Shown piece by piece: positions 27,289 through 38,300 of a stretch of DNA of 64,000 nt. The DNA comes from an uncultured Dorea sp. Lineage in GTDB: Bacteria > Bacillota > Clostridia > Lachnospirales > Lachnospiraceae. Every line of letters begins with the position of its first letter. Within the stretch, counting starts at the first letter, position 1. Position numbers and translations under genes: made by a program. Under the pieces are notes generated by a model, which did no database searches, had not been told where the DNA came from, and saw only the letters and a program-made list of their open reading frames with translations. Location: NCBI GenBank assembly GCA_948602995.1, contig CAPEBR010000004.1, forward strand, positions 115,612-179,611, given 5' to 3'.

Positions 27289-30200
27289 TTACTTTATTTT
27301 AATCTTTACTGTACTCTTCTTGTTGCTTCCGTCTGTAGCGGCTGCTGTAATTTTAACGCTCTTTCCTTTTCCGGCTTTTTTCGTCTTTACAACTCCGCCA
27401 GAAGTTACAATCGCATACTTTGTATTAGAGCTTGTCCATTTCAGCTTCTTGTTCACCTTCTTGCCAGTTGTCTTAACCTGAGCTTTTAATTTCAGTTTCT
27501 TTCCCGCCTTTACAGCCTTTGCACCTTTAATTTTTACACTCTTTACAGAGTTTTTCATAATCTGAAGCTTACAGGATGCTTTCTTCCCACTGCCATCTGC
27601 AGCGATTGCCGTAATTGTAACTGACTTTCCTGCACCTGCCTTTTTCACTGTAACCTTACCGGATGAATTCACTGTTGCATATTTTGTGTTACTGCTCTTC
27701 CACGTAACAGCTTTATTTGATGCATTCGCCGGAGATACAGTTGCTGACAGCTGAATCTTCTTTCCTGCGGCAATCTTTTTTGAAGCTGCATTGATCTTGA
27801 TACCGCTTACTTTAATGCTCTGTGATACAACAGGCGGTTTTTGATTTACAACTGGACCTGTACCTGTATTTGTACTTTTGTAAACGTAACTATAAGTTCT
27901 TCCTTCTTCAACCCACTCGTCAAGCGTCGGTTCTTCTACAAGCTTATAGCCATTGATCTGCTTCGGTTTAATACCAAAGCCTTCCGGCATAGAAATGCTA
28001 TATCCTTTATAGACATCCTTCTCTGCAATCTCTTTTCCTGATTCGTCCACATATTGCACTGTAACGTATTTGAAATTTTTGTCAGTACAGTCTCTGAACT
28101 CATACTCGCCTTTTATGTTTTCATTCATAACCTTCAGCGTTACGCATGGCTCTTCAATGAAATTCTCTCCGTCTATTGCAACCTGGATCTTATAAGTCTT
28201 ATTTGTTCCTGCATATCTTGGCGGCAGCAATTCAATAAGCTGACTGTTTCCGTCGCCAAATACGCCATTTCTGTGTGGTCCTGCTATTGCAATAAATCTC
28301 CATGTGCCGTCACACTCGGAAATCTGGTAGACTGGCCATATAATTCCGTTTTCATCTACTGCCCTTACTTTTGTCAGAGCTGAATCCAGATTAGTGCCGT
28401 ATACTCTGAGTTCTGTCTTAAGTTCTCCGACATTGGATGAAACCTGCACTTCAATATCTGTTGTATTATTCACCTCTGTCTTGTTGTTTCCGGAAATTGT
28501 CACCATGCTCAGCGTCCTGTCTTTCTCCGTCTTTCCTTCTGGAAGTACAGAGATTGTCGTCCTCTGTCCACGGCTGTCTGCAGCACTTTCATACACCGGA
28601 GTGCCGTCATACTTTACATTGAGCCAATAGCTGACTGTATTTTGTGTCGTATTTTTTGGAACGGCAAATGTAAGTGTTATTTTGCCGTCCGCATCCTTGT
28701 CTTTTGTAACAGCAATATCAGATGCTGACGTCTCACCCGGACGGTATATGGATGCTTCGATCTTATCAAGTTCAATATCTTCCACACGGTAACCATTCAG
28801 TGTCGCAGTTACGGTTCCGCCATTGCTGTCAAATAAATCCTTATCTACTTTAATTCCTGATACTCTAGCTGCTGTCTGGATTATCCACTTAATGTCTGCT
28901 ACAACCTTCTCTACTTCGCTTCCGGATTCCATGATTGCAGTCTTTAATGCGCCTTCCTTAATATACAAGTAAGAAGTTGTACCAATATCCTTCAGGGATT
29001 CTGAGTACTCAACCGCCACTGTCTGATCATCTATAGTCACTTTTCCTGCATCTGTCAGATCATGCCGGTTATTTCCATCTGCATCAGCTATGTAAACAAG
29101 TTTGTTTAAATCAGCTCCTTCTACTGCTGTAATAACAGACTTGAATGTTGCAACTACTGTATGATCATCTGCCAGTACAACTGATTCTGGTGTAAGGCTT
29201 GTGGTCGTATAGCCTTTTCCTGCCTGCACTACTGTTACTTCTGCCTGTTTTGTGATCTCTTCCCCATTCTTTGAACCTGCGGAAATTACGAAATCAACGT
29301 CATTCTTCATTCCGTTTGCAGAAATCTCGACTACAGCACTATTTTCTGTTATCTCTTTGACTGTAGCTTTTCCGGCCTTGTCGCTTGCAGGCTGTGTCTG
29401 ATTAGTGCCGCTTATAAATGTCTTTATATCCAGTCCCCAGTTGTCTTCTGTCATGTCCGTTCCTGTAACAGAAAGCTGTACTGTACCGCCTGCAGCTGGA
29501 ATTTCAGTCGGCGTGGCTGTTATCTTTGTAATATTAGCTGTTTTCTCTGGCTTTTTTACAAGATTCTTAAGCGCTGCCTGCAGCTCATCTAATGCTGTCT
29601 TAACCTCCTGTGCTGTTGCAGACTCATTTGCATTTACTGTCTTTGCTGCATTTAGCTTCTCCTGCATGGTGTTCCAGTTATTGTCTGTGACGTATTCTTC
29701 TGCATTTTTTGCTTCTGCTTCTTCAATGGCGGCTGCCAGGGCTGTTTTGTCAGCCTTGTCGGATGAGGTTCCTGTACCGGAGACAGTGATTGTCTTCGAC
29801 TTTGCCCCGGTCATTGAAATACTATATGTATCTGCAACGCGAATCTGGTAGACCACTTCTTCAGTCCCAGAATTAGCCGGGATTGTTACAGAAAATGTGG
29901 GATTGGTGGAACTATTTACTAAAACAGATTTTATCTCTGCATTTGTCTCATAACTTGGTTTCCCATTTACCATACCGATCTGTTTTCTTATCTGATACCA
30001 AAGATTACCTTTCAAGTTTTCTCCAGTTACTGACACTGTAATCGTTCCGCCTGTACTTGCCAGTGAATCTGAAGATAAAGAAATGTCTTTCAGTTCTGAT
30101 ATTCCTTCATCTGAACTCCTCACTTCCATCTCCACCGCTTCGCCATTGTACTCTTTCCCGTTTACTGTCACAATCTCTTTTTTATTATTTGTCGTCAGTT

Positions 30201-31851
30201 CTATCGGGTTCGCAGTATACCCGCTTACACCAGAATGTAGCTTTATAGTATACGTTGTCGGGATGCTGTCTGTTATTTTATGCTTGTACTCTCCATTAGT
30301 TGGAAACTTCGCATTTTCTTTATTTGGAAACTGCGCGTCTACCACTCCCAAATATATTGACGAATCCGTGATGGCGTTTCCCGACTGGTCCACCAACTTT
30401 ATTATTATGGATGTCTTGTCTACAGTTGGTTCTTCCGGCTCTGCTTCCCTCACTTCCATCTCTACCACTTCGCCGTTATACTCTTTCCCGTTTACCGTCT
30501 CAATCTCTTTTTGATTATTTGTCTTAAGTTCTATCGGATCCGCTGTATACCCGCTTACACCAGAATGTAGCTTTATAGTATACGTTGTTGGGATGCTGTC
30601 TGTTATTTTATGTTTATACTCTCCATTGTTTGGAAACTTCTCATTTTCCTTATCTGGAAATTGTGCATCTATCACTCCTAGATATATTGACGGATCCGTA
30701 ATGGCATTTCCCGACTGATCCACCAACTTTATTGTTATGGATGTCTTGTCTATCGTTGGCTCTTCCGGCTCCGCTTCCCTCACTTCCATCTCCACCGCTT
30801 CGCCGGTGTACTCTTTCCCGTTTACCGTCACAATCTCTTTTTGATTATTTGTCTTAAGTTCTATCGGATCCGCTGTATAGCCATTTACCCTGGAATGTAG
30901 CTTTATGGTATACGTTGTCGGGATGCTGTCCGTTATTTTATGCTTATACTCTCCATTATTTGGAAACTTCTCATTTTCCTTATCTGGAAATTGTGCATCT
31001 ATCACTCCTAGATATATTGACGGATCCGTAATGGCATTTCCCGACTGATCCACCAACTTTATTGTTATGGATGTCTTGTCTATCGTTGGCTCTTCCGGCT
31101 CCGCTTCCCTCACTTCCATCTCCACCGCTTCGCCGGTGTACTCTTTCCCGTTTACCGTCACAATCTCTTTTTGATTATTTGTCTTAAGTTCTATCGGATC
31201 CGCTGTATACCCACTTACACGGGAATGTATCTTTATGGTATACGTTGTCGGGATACTGTCCGTTATTTTATGCTTATACTCTCCATTATTATTTGGAAAC
31301 TTCTCATTTTCTTTATCTGGAAATTGTGCGTCTATCACTCCTAGATATATTGTTGGATCCGTGATGGCGTTTCCCGACTGGTCCACCAACTTTATTGTTA
31401 TGGATGTCTTATCTATAGTTGGCTCTTCCGGCTCTGCTTCCCTCACTTCCATCTCTACCGCTTCGCCGGTATACTCTTTCCCGTTTACCGTCACAATCTC
31501 TTTTTTATTATTTGTCTTCAGTTCTATTGGATCCGCAGTATAGCCATTTACACTGGAATGTATCTTTATGGTATACGTTGTCGGAATACTGTCCGTTATT
31601 TTATGCTTATACTCTCCATTATTTGGAAACTTCTGATTTTCCACGTTTGGAAACTGCGCGTCTATCACTCCCAAGTATATTGTTTCATCCGTGATGGCAT
31701 TTCCCGACTGATCCACCAATTTTATTGTTATGGATGTCTTGTCTACCGCCGTTTCTGTCGCTTCCGCAGTCACCCCAGTTCCTGCAAAGCATCCTGCTAT
31801 CAGCGCTAACGTCAATAAAAACGAAAGCGCACGTTTTCTACACATTCTCAT
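27289..31851 (-). CDS. Giant secreted protein with five near-identical 110-residue repeats, FIVAR, MucBP-like and Big2-like domains
   Basis: 1520 residues. Signal 1-31 with possible lipobox LIAGC (Cys21) or cleavage after AEA. Residues about 35-580 are five tandem copies of a roughly 110-residue unit (DKTSITIKLVDQSGNAITD ... NGKEYTGEAVEMEV). Next are an Ig-like module, one FIVAR, more Ig-like modules (about 690-1200), a MucBP-like segment (VTVQYVDESGKEIAEKDV...GYKLVEEP), then two lysine-rich Big2-like domains. No sortase motif. GAGGAGG precedes the ATG, and a promoter lies at 31904-31932. Predicted adhesin or mucin/glycan-binding surface protein; ligand unknown. First gene of a three-gene operon. 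Confidence 0.8.
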   Translation of the reverse strand: MRMCRKRALSFLLTLALIAGCFAGTGVTAEATETAVDKTSITIKLVDQSGNAITDETIYLGVIDAQFPNVENQKFPNNGEYKHKITDSIPTTYTIKIHSSVNGYTADPIELKTNNKKEIVTVNGKEYTGEAVEMEVREAEPEEPTIDKTSITIKLVDQSGNAITDPTIYLGVIDAQFPDKENEKFPNNNGEYKHKITDSIPTTYTIKIHSRVSGYTADPIELKTNNQKEIVTVNGKEYTGEAVEMEVREAEPEEPTIDKTSITIKLVDQSGNAITDPSIYLGVIDAQFPDKENEKFPNNGEYKHKITDSIPTTYTIKLHSRVNGYTADPIELKTNNQKEIVTVNGKEYTGEAVEMEVREAEPEEPTIDKTSITIKLVDQSGNAITDPSIYLGVIDAQFPDKENEKFPNNGEYKHKITDSIPTTYTIKLHSGVSGYTADPIELKTNNQKEIETVNGKEYNGEVVEMEVREAEPEEPTVDKTSIIIKLVDQSGNAITDSSIYLGVVDAQFPNKENAKFPTNGEYKHKITDSIPTTYTIKLHSGVSGYTANPIELTTNNKKEIVTVNGKEYNGEAVEMEVRSSDEGISELKDISLSSDSLASTGGTITVSVTGENLKGNLWYQIRKQIGMVNGKPSYETNAEIKSVLVNSSTNPTFSVTIPANSGTEEVVYQIRVADTYSISMTGAKSKTITVSGTGTSSDKADKTALAAAIEEAEAKNAEEYVTDNNWNTMQEKLNAAKTVNANESATAQEVKTALDELQAALKNLVKKPEKTANITKITATPTEIPAAGGTVQLSVTGTDMTEDNWGLDIKTFISGTNQTQPASDKAGKATVKEITENSAVVEISANGMKNDVDFVISAGSKNGEEITKQAEVTVVQAGKGYTTTSLTPESVVLADDHTVVATFKSVITAVEGADLNKLVYIADADGNNRHDLTDAGKVTIDDQTVAVEYSESLKDIGTTSYLYIKEGALKTAIMESGSEVEKVVADIKWIIQTAARVSGIKVDKDLFDSNGGTVTATLNGYRVEDIELDKIEASIYRPGETSASDIAVTKDKDADGKITLTFAVPKNTTQNTVSYWLNVKYDGTPVYESAADSRGQRTTISVLPEGKTEKDRTLSMVTISGNNKTEVNNTTDIEVQVSSNVGELKTELRVYGTNLDSALTKVRAVDENGIIWPVYQISECDGTWRFIAIAGPHRNGVFGDGNSQLIELLPPRYAGTNKTYKIQVAIDGENFIEEPCVTLKVMNENIKGEYEFRDCTDKNFKYVTVQYVDESGKEIAEKDVYKGYSISMPEGFGIKPKQINGYKLVEEPTLDEWVEEGRTYSYVYKSTNTGTGPVVNQKPPVVSQSIKVSGIKINAASKKIAAGKKIQLSATVSPANASNKAVTWKSSNTKYATVNSSGKVTVKKAGAGKSVTITAIAADGSGKKASCKLQIMKNSVKSVKIKGAKAVKAGKKLKLKAQVKTTGKKVNKKLKWTSSNTKYAIVTSGGVVKTKKAGKGKSVKITAAATDGSNKKSTVKIKIK
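30108..31749. repeat. Five tandem ~330-bp coding repeats
   Basis: Units of 330 bp (one is 333, an extra Asn codon) inside the 1520-residue gene. The middle copies are almost identical at DNA level over long runs, which suggests recent amplification or ongoing gene conversion. Copy number could vary between cells or strains. Confidence 0.85.
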
Positions 31852-31903
31852 ATTTCTTTCCTCCTCAATGATTCTTTCTGAATGTATCTTTAAGTATTAT
31901 TTA

Positions 31904-31932
31904 ATTATACCTACACACCACAATATTGTCCA
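31904..31932 (-). promoter_or_regulatory. Promoter of the surface-protein operon
   Basis: On the minus strand TGGACA, 17-bp spacer, perfect TATAAT, about 52 bases before the ATG. The rest of the 527-base gap up to 32378 is very AT-rich; I see no gene in it, only a weak promoter-like TTGATA/TATACA at 32283-32312 facing the next gene. Confidence 0.6.
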
Positions 31933-32378
31933 ATTGATATGGTCAATATATGACATAATTTATTAAATTTATCTATAAATATTTGTTTATTTTGTATATT
32001 TTACATTTTTCTCTCATTAATCTAATGAGAATTTTACATATAAATTGCAATTGGTATATAATCTCCTTTTATGTTACGTTTTTTACCCTAAGGATTGTAT
32101 AAGCCAATAATTTCATTCATTATCACACTATAGTATGATGAAACACATGTGAACGAACAATGTGCTATTGCTTTAAGTACCACACAGAACTTAACATTTT
32201 AGGTCAAATGAATAACGTAAAAAACCGGGCAATGAAAATCGTAAATACAATTCTCGTTCAACTTATTGAAAATAGGCATATTTTGATATATAATATATTG
32301 TGTTTTTATACATAGATAATTGCTCTTCGTTAGCATGTCAGGCTGCTATCTGCAGCACTTATTAACGGAGGTGTATAT

Positions 32379-33526
32379 ATGCGAAACAATGAAACTAAAG
32401 AAGCGATGATTGAAGCATTGAATGTAATGATTCAGAATGTCGCTCAAGGTGCATCTGGTTTCTGGGTGGAGGATTACAGGGTTGCGGTAATCCTAAGATT
32501 TTTCCTGAATTTGAGGAAGGCTTAAAGCGAGGACAATTGATACAAAAGGAGCATTATTTGTGTCCATGGAATACTGCTGTTTTGTATGGCAAAGACTATG
32601 GCAACATAAACACTGGTTGTTATTACAGCTGCTCAATTGACAAAGCCCGGTTTCTTTCGGAAAAAATGATGAGAGATGTTCTTCTCCGATTCAAAAATCG
32701 TATGCTGCAAGGGGTATATGATTGCAAAGAGGATGTGTTGCCGTTATTAACTCCAAGTGAAATCAATTTCATCGAAAATGAGATCAAAAAGGCAAAGCAA
32801 TCAGAGGAAAGAAAACTCGCTGAAGAACGCAATATTCGTTTGAAAAAAGCTGCCGCTTTGATTGCCCAATATCCGGACGAGAAGTCTTTGCTTTCTGCAT
32901 ATTATGGCGAAAAGGATTGCGTAAGCAGAGAAAATGGAATTATATTTTTTAATCCTGATTCTCAAAAAGATGTTGTCGGTGCGGAAAAAATGTCTTACGA
33001 TGAATATCTTAATGTACAGTTAGCGTCTTTGGGTCACGGGTATCGCTCGGGCATTGCCAATGGGCTCTTTAATTATCTATTAGAGTTCAAAGGGCAAATT
33101 GAGAAAGTTAATGCAAAGCACATTTGTTTCAGGCGGATTTTCATCAGCGGAATGTATCCTGATGGAGTGATGTTTGACGACAAGGAAGACCACGTCTGGA
33201 TGAGCAAAACCGGATTTGAAGAATTAGATGTTGGAGACAGCGTTTCTTTTGGTGCTGATGTCTATCGATATATAAAGACTGGAAACGGAAAGCTAATTGA
33301 TTACGGCTTGCGTAATCCGACAGGCATTAAAAAAATCGAAGAATACCAGCTTCCAAGCGATGATGAGTTGTATATGCAGATGGTTGGAGAAATCGTCTGT
33401 GAAACTTGCTATTTGAGCGGGCATTGCAGCAGAGTTACCTGTTTACTTCCCAAAGGAGTGAAAAAGGAACAAAAAAAGGAAATGATGAATTTTCTTAAAA
33501 GACGTAATAATATGGAAGCTGAGTGA
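32379..33526 (+). pseudogene. Unrecognised protein, frameshifted near its N-terminus
   Basis: A good start (GGAGG seven bases before ATG 32379) opens MRNNETKEAMIEALNVMIQNV, but that frame stops at 32524. A second frame carries on from about 32460 (GCGNPKIFPEFEEGLKRGQ) to 33526, about 350 residues. The two frames meet smoothly, so a one-base indel near 32450-32475 breaks one gene. The long part has a charged coiled segment (KKAKQSEERKLAEERN) and cysteines near the C-terminus (CETCYLSGHCSRVTC). I do not recognise the family. If the break is a sequencing error the gene is intact. Confidence 0.6.
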
Positions 33527-33536
33527 GGTGAAAACT

Positions 33537-33717
33537 GTGAAAAGAGTCATTGCAGCGGTTCTTGCTGTATTTATGCTTTCATTATGTGGTTGCTCATCTT
33601 TATCCTCAGCAATCATGGGAAGCAATAATATCGAAACATTAAGATGACTCAATTGTAGTATACGATATAACACCCGGCAAAAATTATACATTACAGTTTG
33701 CTGAATATAGTTGGTGA
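33537..33717 (+). pseudogene. Short lipoprotein gene, frameshifted
   Basis: GTG start with GAGGTG upstream. It opens VKRVIAAVLAVFMLSLCGCSS, a lipoprotein signal with Cys at 17 or 19, but stops after 36 residues. In another frame the text goes on as DDSIVVYDITPGKNYTLQF, to 33717. One indel near 33640 would join them into about 60 residues. It starts eleven bases after the preceding broken gene, so the whole unit appears to be decaying. Confidence 0.5.
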
Positions 33718-33824
33718 TGTTTGATAAAGTGCATGGAAAGAATGGACATTATGTCAAAATGGTGTTTTAATTATGAACACCACTGGCAGGAAAATGCAGA
33801 TAACTGGTAGATTATTATATGCTC

Positions 33825-33864
33825 GCCGCTTGATTTTCCACAAAGAAAATCAAGCGGCTGTTTC
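33825..33864. terminator. Hairpin terminator between convergent units
   Basis: Perfect 14-bp stem (GCCGCTTGATTTTC with its complement at 33845-33858), 6-base loop, followed by TGTTTCT on the plus strand. It lies between the lipoprotein fragment and the convergent ATPase gene. Confidence 0.65.
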
Positions 33865-33893
33865 TATAACCGGCATTGTTCGGTTTTACCGCT

Positions 33894-35213
33894 TCATCGC
33901 CTGTCGCAGACGGACCACAACGCCGTGATCGCATAAAGCGGCAGATTCACCAGTTTTTCCTGCTCCCGATAGTCGGACATGGATGTCCGCACACCATATG
34001 GGAGGCCGTTGGCCGCCACAAAGTTCTTCAGGCTCTTGGCATTCAGGTTTTCCTTGGCCTTGACTTCCAGCGGGATGATATTGCCACTGTGCTGGAGAAC
34101 AAAGTCCACTTCTCCCGACGATGCCTCCGCCGACCAGTAATACGGCACGGTGTCCAACTGTGCGTAGATTTGCTGACAGACATACTGCTCCGTGAGCGAC
34201 CCTTTGAATTCTACAAAAATATCGTTGCCCTTCAGAAGCGTTTTGGGATCCAGATCTGCCATTGCCACAAGAAGTCCTACATCTACCAGATAAAGCTTGA
34301 AGGCCGGAATATCCTGATATGCCTTCAGCGGAATTGCGCCTTTCTTGATCCTGCCGATCTTGTGGCAGAGCCCGCAGTCGATCAGCCATTGGATCGCCAA
34401 TTCAAAATCTTTCGCTCTGGCACCCTCCCGCAACACACTGTAGATGAACTTCTTATTCTCCTTCGCAAGTTGGGAAGGAATGCCGTCCCACACCATTTGG
34501 ATCCGGGGAATAACTTCCTTCGGCGCATGCTTGGAAAAATCCTGTTCATAGTCTGAAATCAGCCGCTGCTGCACCCTGCGGACATTTTTCAGATTGCCTT
34601 CCTTCACGTAAGCATTCACAGCCGCCGGCATTCCGCCCACATAGTAATAGTTCTTCAGAAGGTCGATAAAGCGATCCTTAAAATTTGTGACCATTTCAAA
34701 GTCATACTGCTCCAGAAGCCCATAGAGTGCCTCATTGCCTGTCGCACACAAAAACTCCGGGAATGACAACGGAAACAAGTCCATGCTGTCTACCTTTCCC
34801 ACAGGGAAAGAAGTTCCTTCGTGCATGGCAATTCCGAGTAGAGAACCCGCTGCCAGGATATAATAAGTGTGCCGTTCGTCCTCCGCAAAATACTTCAGCG
34901 ATTGCAGCGCTGCCGGGACCTCCTGTACTTCATCCAGAATAATCAGGGTATTCTCCGGTTCAATTTCTACATCACTTTCTATCGCAAGCCCCTGCAGGAT
35001 CCTGTCCACGCGGAAATCTCCCGAAAACAGCTGCTGCATTCGTTTGTTGCGGTCGAAGTTGATATAGGCGCACTTTTCAAAATGCGTCTGTCCGAATTCT
35101 TTCATCAGCCAGGTTTTCCCAACCTGTCGCGCACCCCGGATGATCATGGGCAACCGGCTTTCATCCGCTTGCCATTCTTCCAGGCGGCTCATTGCAAAAC
35201 GCTTCATATGCAT
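33894..35213 (-). CDS. DUF4143/AAA_14 ATP-binding protein
   Basis: About 439 residues. Walker A GARQVGKT at about 27-34, Walker B IILDEVQ with Asp94-Glu95, then the DUF4143 C-terminal half with a nuclease-like strand pattern (GEVDFVLQHSGNIIPLEVKA). I start it at the ATG of MHMKRFAM, seven bases after AAAGGTGG; the next ATG is also possible. A consensus promoter lies just upstream. Such proteins are common in gut bacteria as lone genes; their role is not settled. The flanking genes give no clue. Confidence 0.82.
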   Translation of the reverse strand: MHMKRFAMSRLEEWQADESRLPMIIRGARQVGKTWLMKEFGQTHFEKCAYINFDRNKRMQQLFSGDFRVDRILQGLAIESDVEIEPENTLIILDEVQEVPAALQSLKYFAEDERHTYYILAAGSLLGIAMHEGTSFPVGKVDSMDLFPLSFPEFLCATGNEALYGLLEQYDFEMVTNFKDRFIDLLKNYYYVGGMPAAVNAYVKEGNLKNVRRVQQRLISDYEQDFSKHAPKEVIPRIQMVWDGIPSQLAKENKKFIYSVLREGARAKDFELAIQWLIDCGLCHKIGRIKKGAIPLKAYQDIPAFKLYLVDVGLLVAMADLDPKTLLKGNDIFVEFKGSLTEQYVCQQIYAQLDTVPYYWSAEASSGEVDFVLQHSGNIIPLEVKAKENLNAKSLKNFVAANGLPYGVRTSMSDYREQEKLVNLPLYAITALWSVCDRR

Positions 35214-35241
35214 CACCCACCTTTGGTTTCCTATGCTCCTC

Positions 35242-35270
35242 ATTATACACTTCGCAAATCGCAAAGTCAA
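35242..35270 (-). promoter_or_regulatory. Promoter of the DUF4143 ATPase gene
   Basis: TTGACT, 17-bp spacer, TATAAT on the minus strand. The spacer contains TTGCGATTTGCGAA, a short direct repeat that may bind a regulator. Confidence 0.65.
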
Positions 35271-35381
35271 CCAAGAAAGTGTGGCGAGTTATCGCAATCT
35301 CCGCCAAGTTTCGTTTAAAAAAGACGGATGAAAAATTGAACCCCGGACGCATTACATGTGCATCCGGGGCAATCTTTTTGA

Positions 35382-38300
35382 TTATCTCTTTATTCTTACT
35401 TTTTTAGCTTTTGACCAGGAGGAATAATAATTCTTTCCCTTCACTTTTTTATAGGTCCTGATCCTGACATAGTATCTCTTCTTTGGCTTTAGCTTCTTCA
35501 CTGTCAGCTTTGTTTTTGAAGGCTGTCTGACTTCCTTCTTTTTCATCGTCTTTTTGGTAAACTTTTTGTTCGTGGAATATTGAATCTGGTATCCGGAAAC
35601 AGATACCGGCTGCTTTTTCCATTTTATGGTAAAACTCCTGGATTTCGCTATAGGTTTACCTGAAATGGAGGTTCCTTTTGGTACGATTTGGAATGATTTC
35701 CGGATCACGCCAGAATAATTTCCCTTCATTATAATGGTTACGGATGCCTGGCCAACCTTTTCATTGTTTTTGTAAGCAATATCGTAACTGCCGTTCCCAA
35801 CTACAGCTCCGCTGGAATCTGTCACGGAAACAGATGGTTTTTTTGCTTTTCCGTTATAGGTATAGACAGACATCTTTACCGCCACAGAATGGATGGAAGC
35901 AATCGTTATGCTGCTTTTCACAGTCCCGCAGACTGTGCATTGCTCCGTAATGCTTCCATTAGCGGAAACTGTAGCAGGTATTTTCTTTGTGCTATATTTA
36001 TGTGCATCCTGTTTTATCAAGCTGCCTGCCTTTATCTTTTGGCCGCAATCTTTGCACCAGGTATCCCCCGTATAGCCCGCTGCGCCGCAGCTGGCAGCCT
36101 TCTGGCCCCGCAACTCGGTATTCTGGTGGCCGGTGGCTTCCACTTCTTCCGTTTTCGTCTTTTGGCATTCGCTGCAGATATAAGTTTTAGAGCCTTTTTC
36201 CGTACAGGTCGGGGCTTTTGTTACCTCTTCCTTCCAGGTGTGGATCCCGGGCGCAGGTATATCCTCTCCTTCCCTGATCTTAGTATTGCAGTCTTTGCAC
36301 CAGGTATCCCCCGTATAACCGGCTTCTTCGCAAATTGCTTCTTTCTGGCCCCGCAGCTCGGTATTCTGGTGGCCGGTGGCTTCCACTTCTTCCGTTTTCG
36401 TCTTTTGGCATTCGCTGCAGATATAAGTTTTAGAGCCTTTTTCCGTACAGGTCGGGGCTTTTGTTACCTCTTCCTTCCAGGTGTGGATCCCGGGCGCAGG
36501 TATATCCTCTCCTTCCCTGATCTTAGTATTGCAGTCTTTGCACCAGGTATCCCCCGTATAACCGGCTTCTTCGCAAATTGCTTCTTTCTGGCCCCGCAGC
36601 TCGGTATTCTGGTGGCCGGCGGCTTCCACTTCTTCCGTTTTCGTCTTCTGGCATTCACTGCAGATATAAGTTTTAGAACCTTTTTCCGTACAGGTCGGGG
36701 CTTTTGTCCCACCTTCCTCCCAGATATGGATTCCCGGCGCAGCTATTTCCTCGCCTTCCAGGAGTTTTGTATTGCAGTCTTTGCACCAGGTATCTCCCGT
36801 ATAACCAGTTTCCCCACAGACCGCTACTTTTTTATCCCTGATCTCTGTATTTTTATGGTTTGAAACATCCACGCTGCCATACTTCGCGTGGCAGACCTCA
36901 CACTCTTTTTTCATAATGCAGGTAGCTTCACCGCCTTTGTGCGCTTCCTCGTGCATATTACATCTGGTACATTCAAACGTATGTGTACCTGTCCCACTGT
37001 CCGCAGCAGTCCCTGCTTTATACTCGTGCCCAAGGGCTGGATGAGCCATATAATAGAATGTAGACTGCCCCTTCATACCGCATCGCCTGCATGAACAATA
37101 GTAGCTCTCTGCTTCCGTGCAGGTTGCCTCCGATGCCAGATATCTGTCTAAAATCTCTTCCGTCATCAAATGGCCATCGGCATCCTGGTAATTCCCTCTG
37201 CTGCTCTTCCCGCACAAGGTACATTCGGTTGTTGTATACCCTCTGTCAGTGCAGGTCGGCGGCGTAATTCTGTCTACCATATTATGATAACCTTCTGCAA
37301 GAGACTGCTCTAGCTGGTACAGGCACTCCGCCCATGCATCTATTTCCCCACTGCGATCCATCCATTCGCCTTCCCCTGTAAACCAGGCGTTGGAATGAAG
37401 CAGATCAGGCGCTTCGGCTGTCATAGCAAGAACCGTTTTATTTTGATCCATAATGGTCTTAAAATTTTCTTCCTCCGCAGACTGATAAGACTTCCGATAG
37501 AAAAGATATTGGTTAAAATACATCGTACGCCCCTGTGCCCCGCTGCACAGGGCATCCACAGCCGTATCTGCCGCCGCAGCCAGTTCATTCAGATATTCTG
37601 AAGCTTCATCCATAAGGCCTGCAAAATCATTCTCCGCAGAAATTTCAAGCGCTGCCTGTTCTAGAAGGGATTCTGTAAAAACAATACCCGCGCTTTGCGC
37701 AAGGCTGCTGGATAAAAGATCCGCCAGCTCTTTTTTCAACGCCTGATCCACATCCATGGCATATTCGGAAACAGCCTGTGCATCTTCCTGCTGTATAGCC
37801 TTTAACCCCTCACGCAGATATGTACAAAATTCCTCAGAAACGGGCTCCGTCCTAAAGCCATAACCAGGATCTGTATCTGGAGCCTGCCGGTTCATCACAG
37901 TACGTACCAACACAGAAAATGCCAGTATCTTCTGTTTTATTTCATCCACTGAACCCACATCCCTGTAATCGCCGGTCAAAAGCTGGTAATAAGGATCTGT
38001 GGAAAAATCAAATTTCTCATAATCAGACTTGTTATAAAGAAATCCCAGAAACATTTTTGCCTGCTCTTCTGATAATAACGGATGGTCTGCCCCAAAATTT
38101 TTCATTTCAGAGCTGTATCCCCCTGATCCGCTTGTACCGTCATCCGATGTATACCAGAGATCCGAAGAGAGATCAATGCGCAGAACCGGTACGCATGCGC
38201 GGATACTGCGGTTCACATCGTCACCATACGGCTCAACTACACCATTAGGGTGGAGATATGCCGCATTAGTATTACTGCTTCCTGGCGAACGCAGCCAGCA

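Noticed and set aside
30108..31749. Regular repeats that might suggest a CRISPR array
   Set aside because: Units are 330 bp, coding and contiguous with no unique spacers.
32283..32312. Promoter-like TTGATA/TATACA before the frameshifted gene
   Set aside because: 18-bp spacer and weak boxes in very AT-rich DNA; chance match is likely, so it is only mentioned, not annotated.
33876..34556. 226-codon plus-strand frame
   Set aside because: Antisense to the DUF4143 ATPase gene; composition is that of a shadow frame.
35889..36863. 324-codon plus-strand frame
   Set aside because: It is the antisense of the tandem Cys-rich repeats of the surface protein gene; long only because the repeat stays open on both strands.
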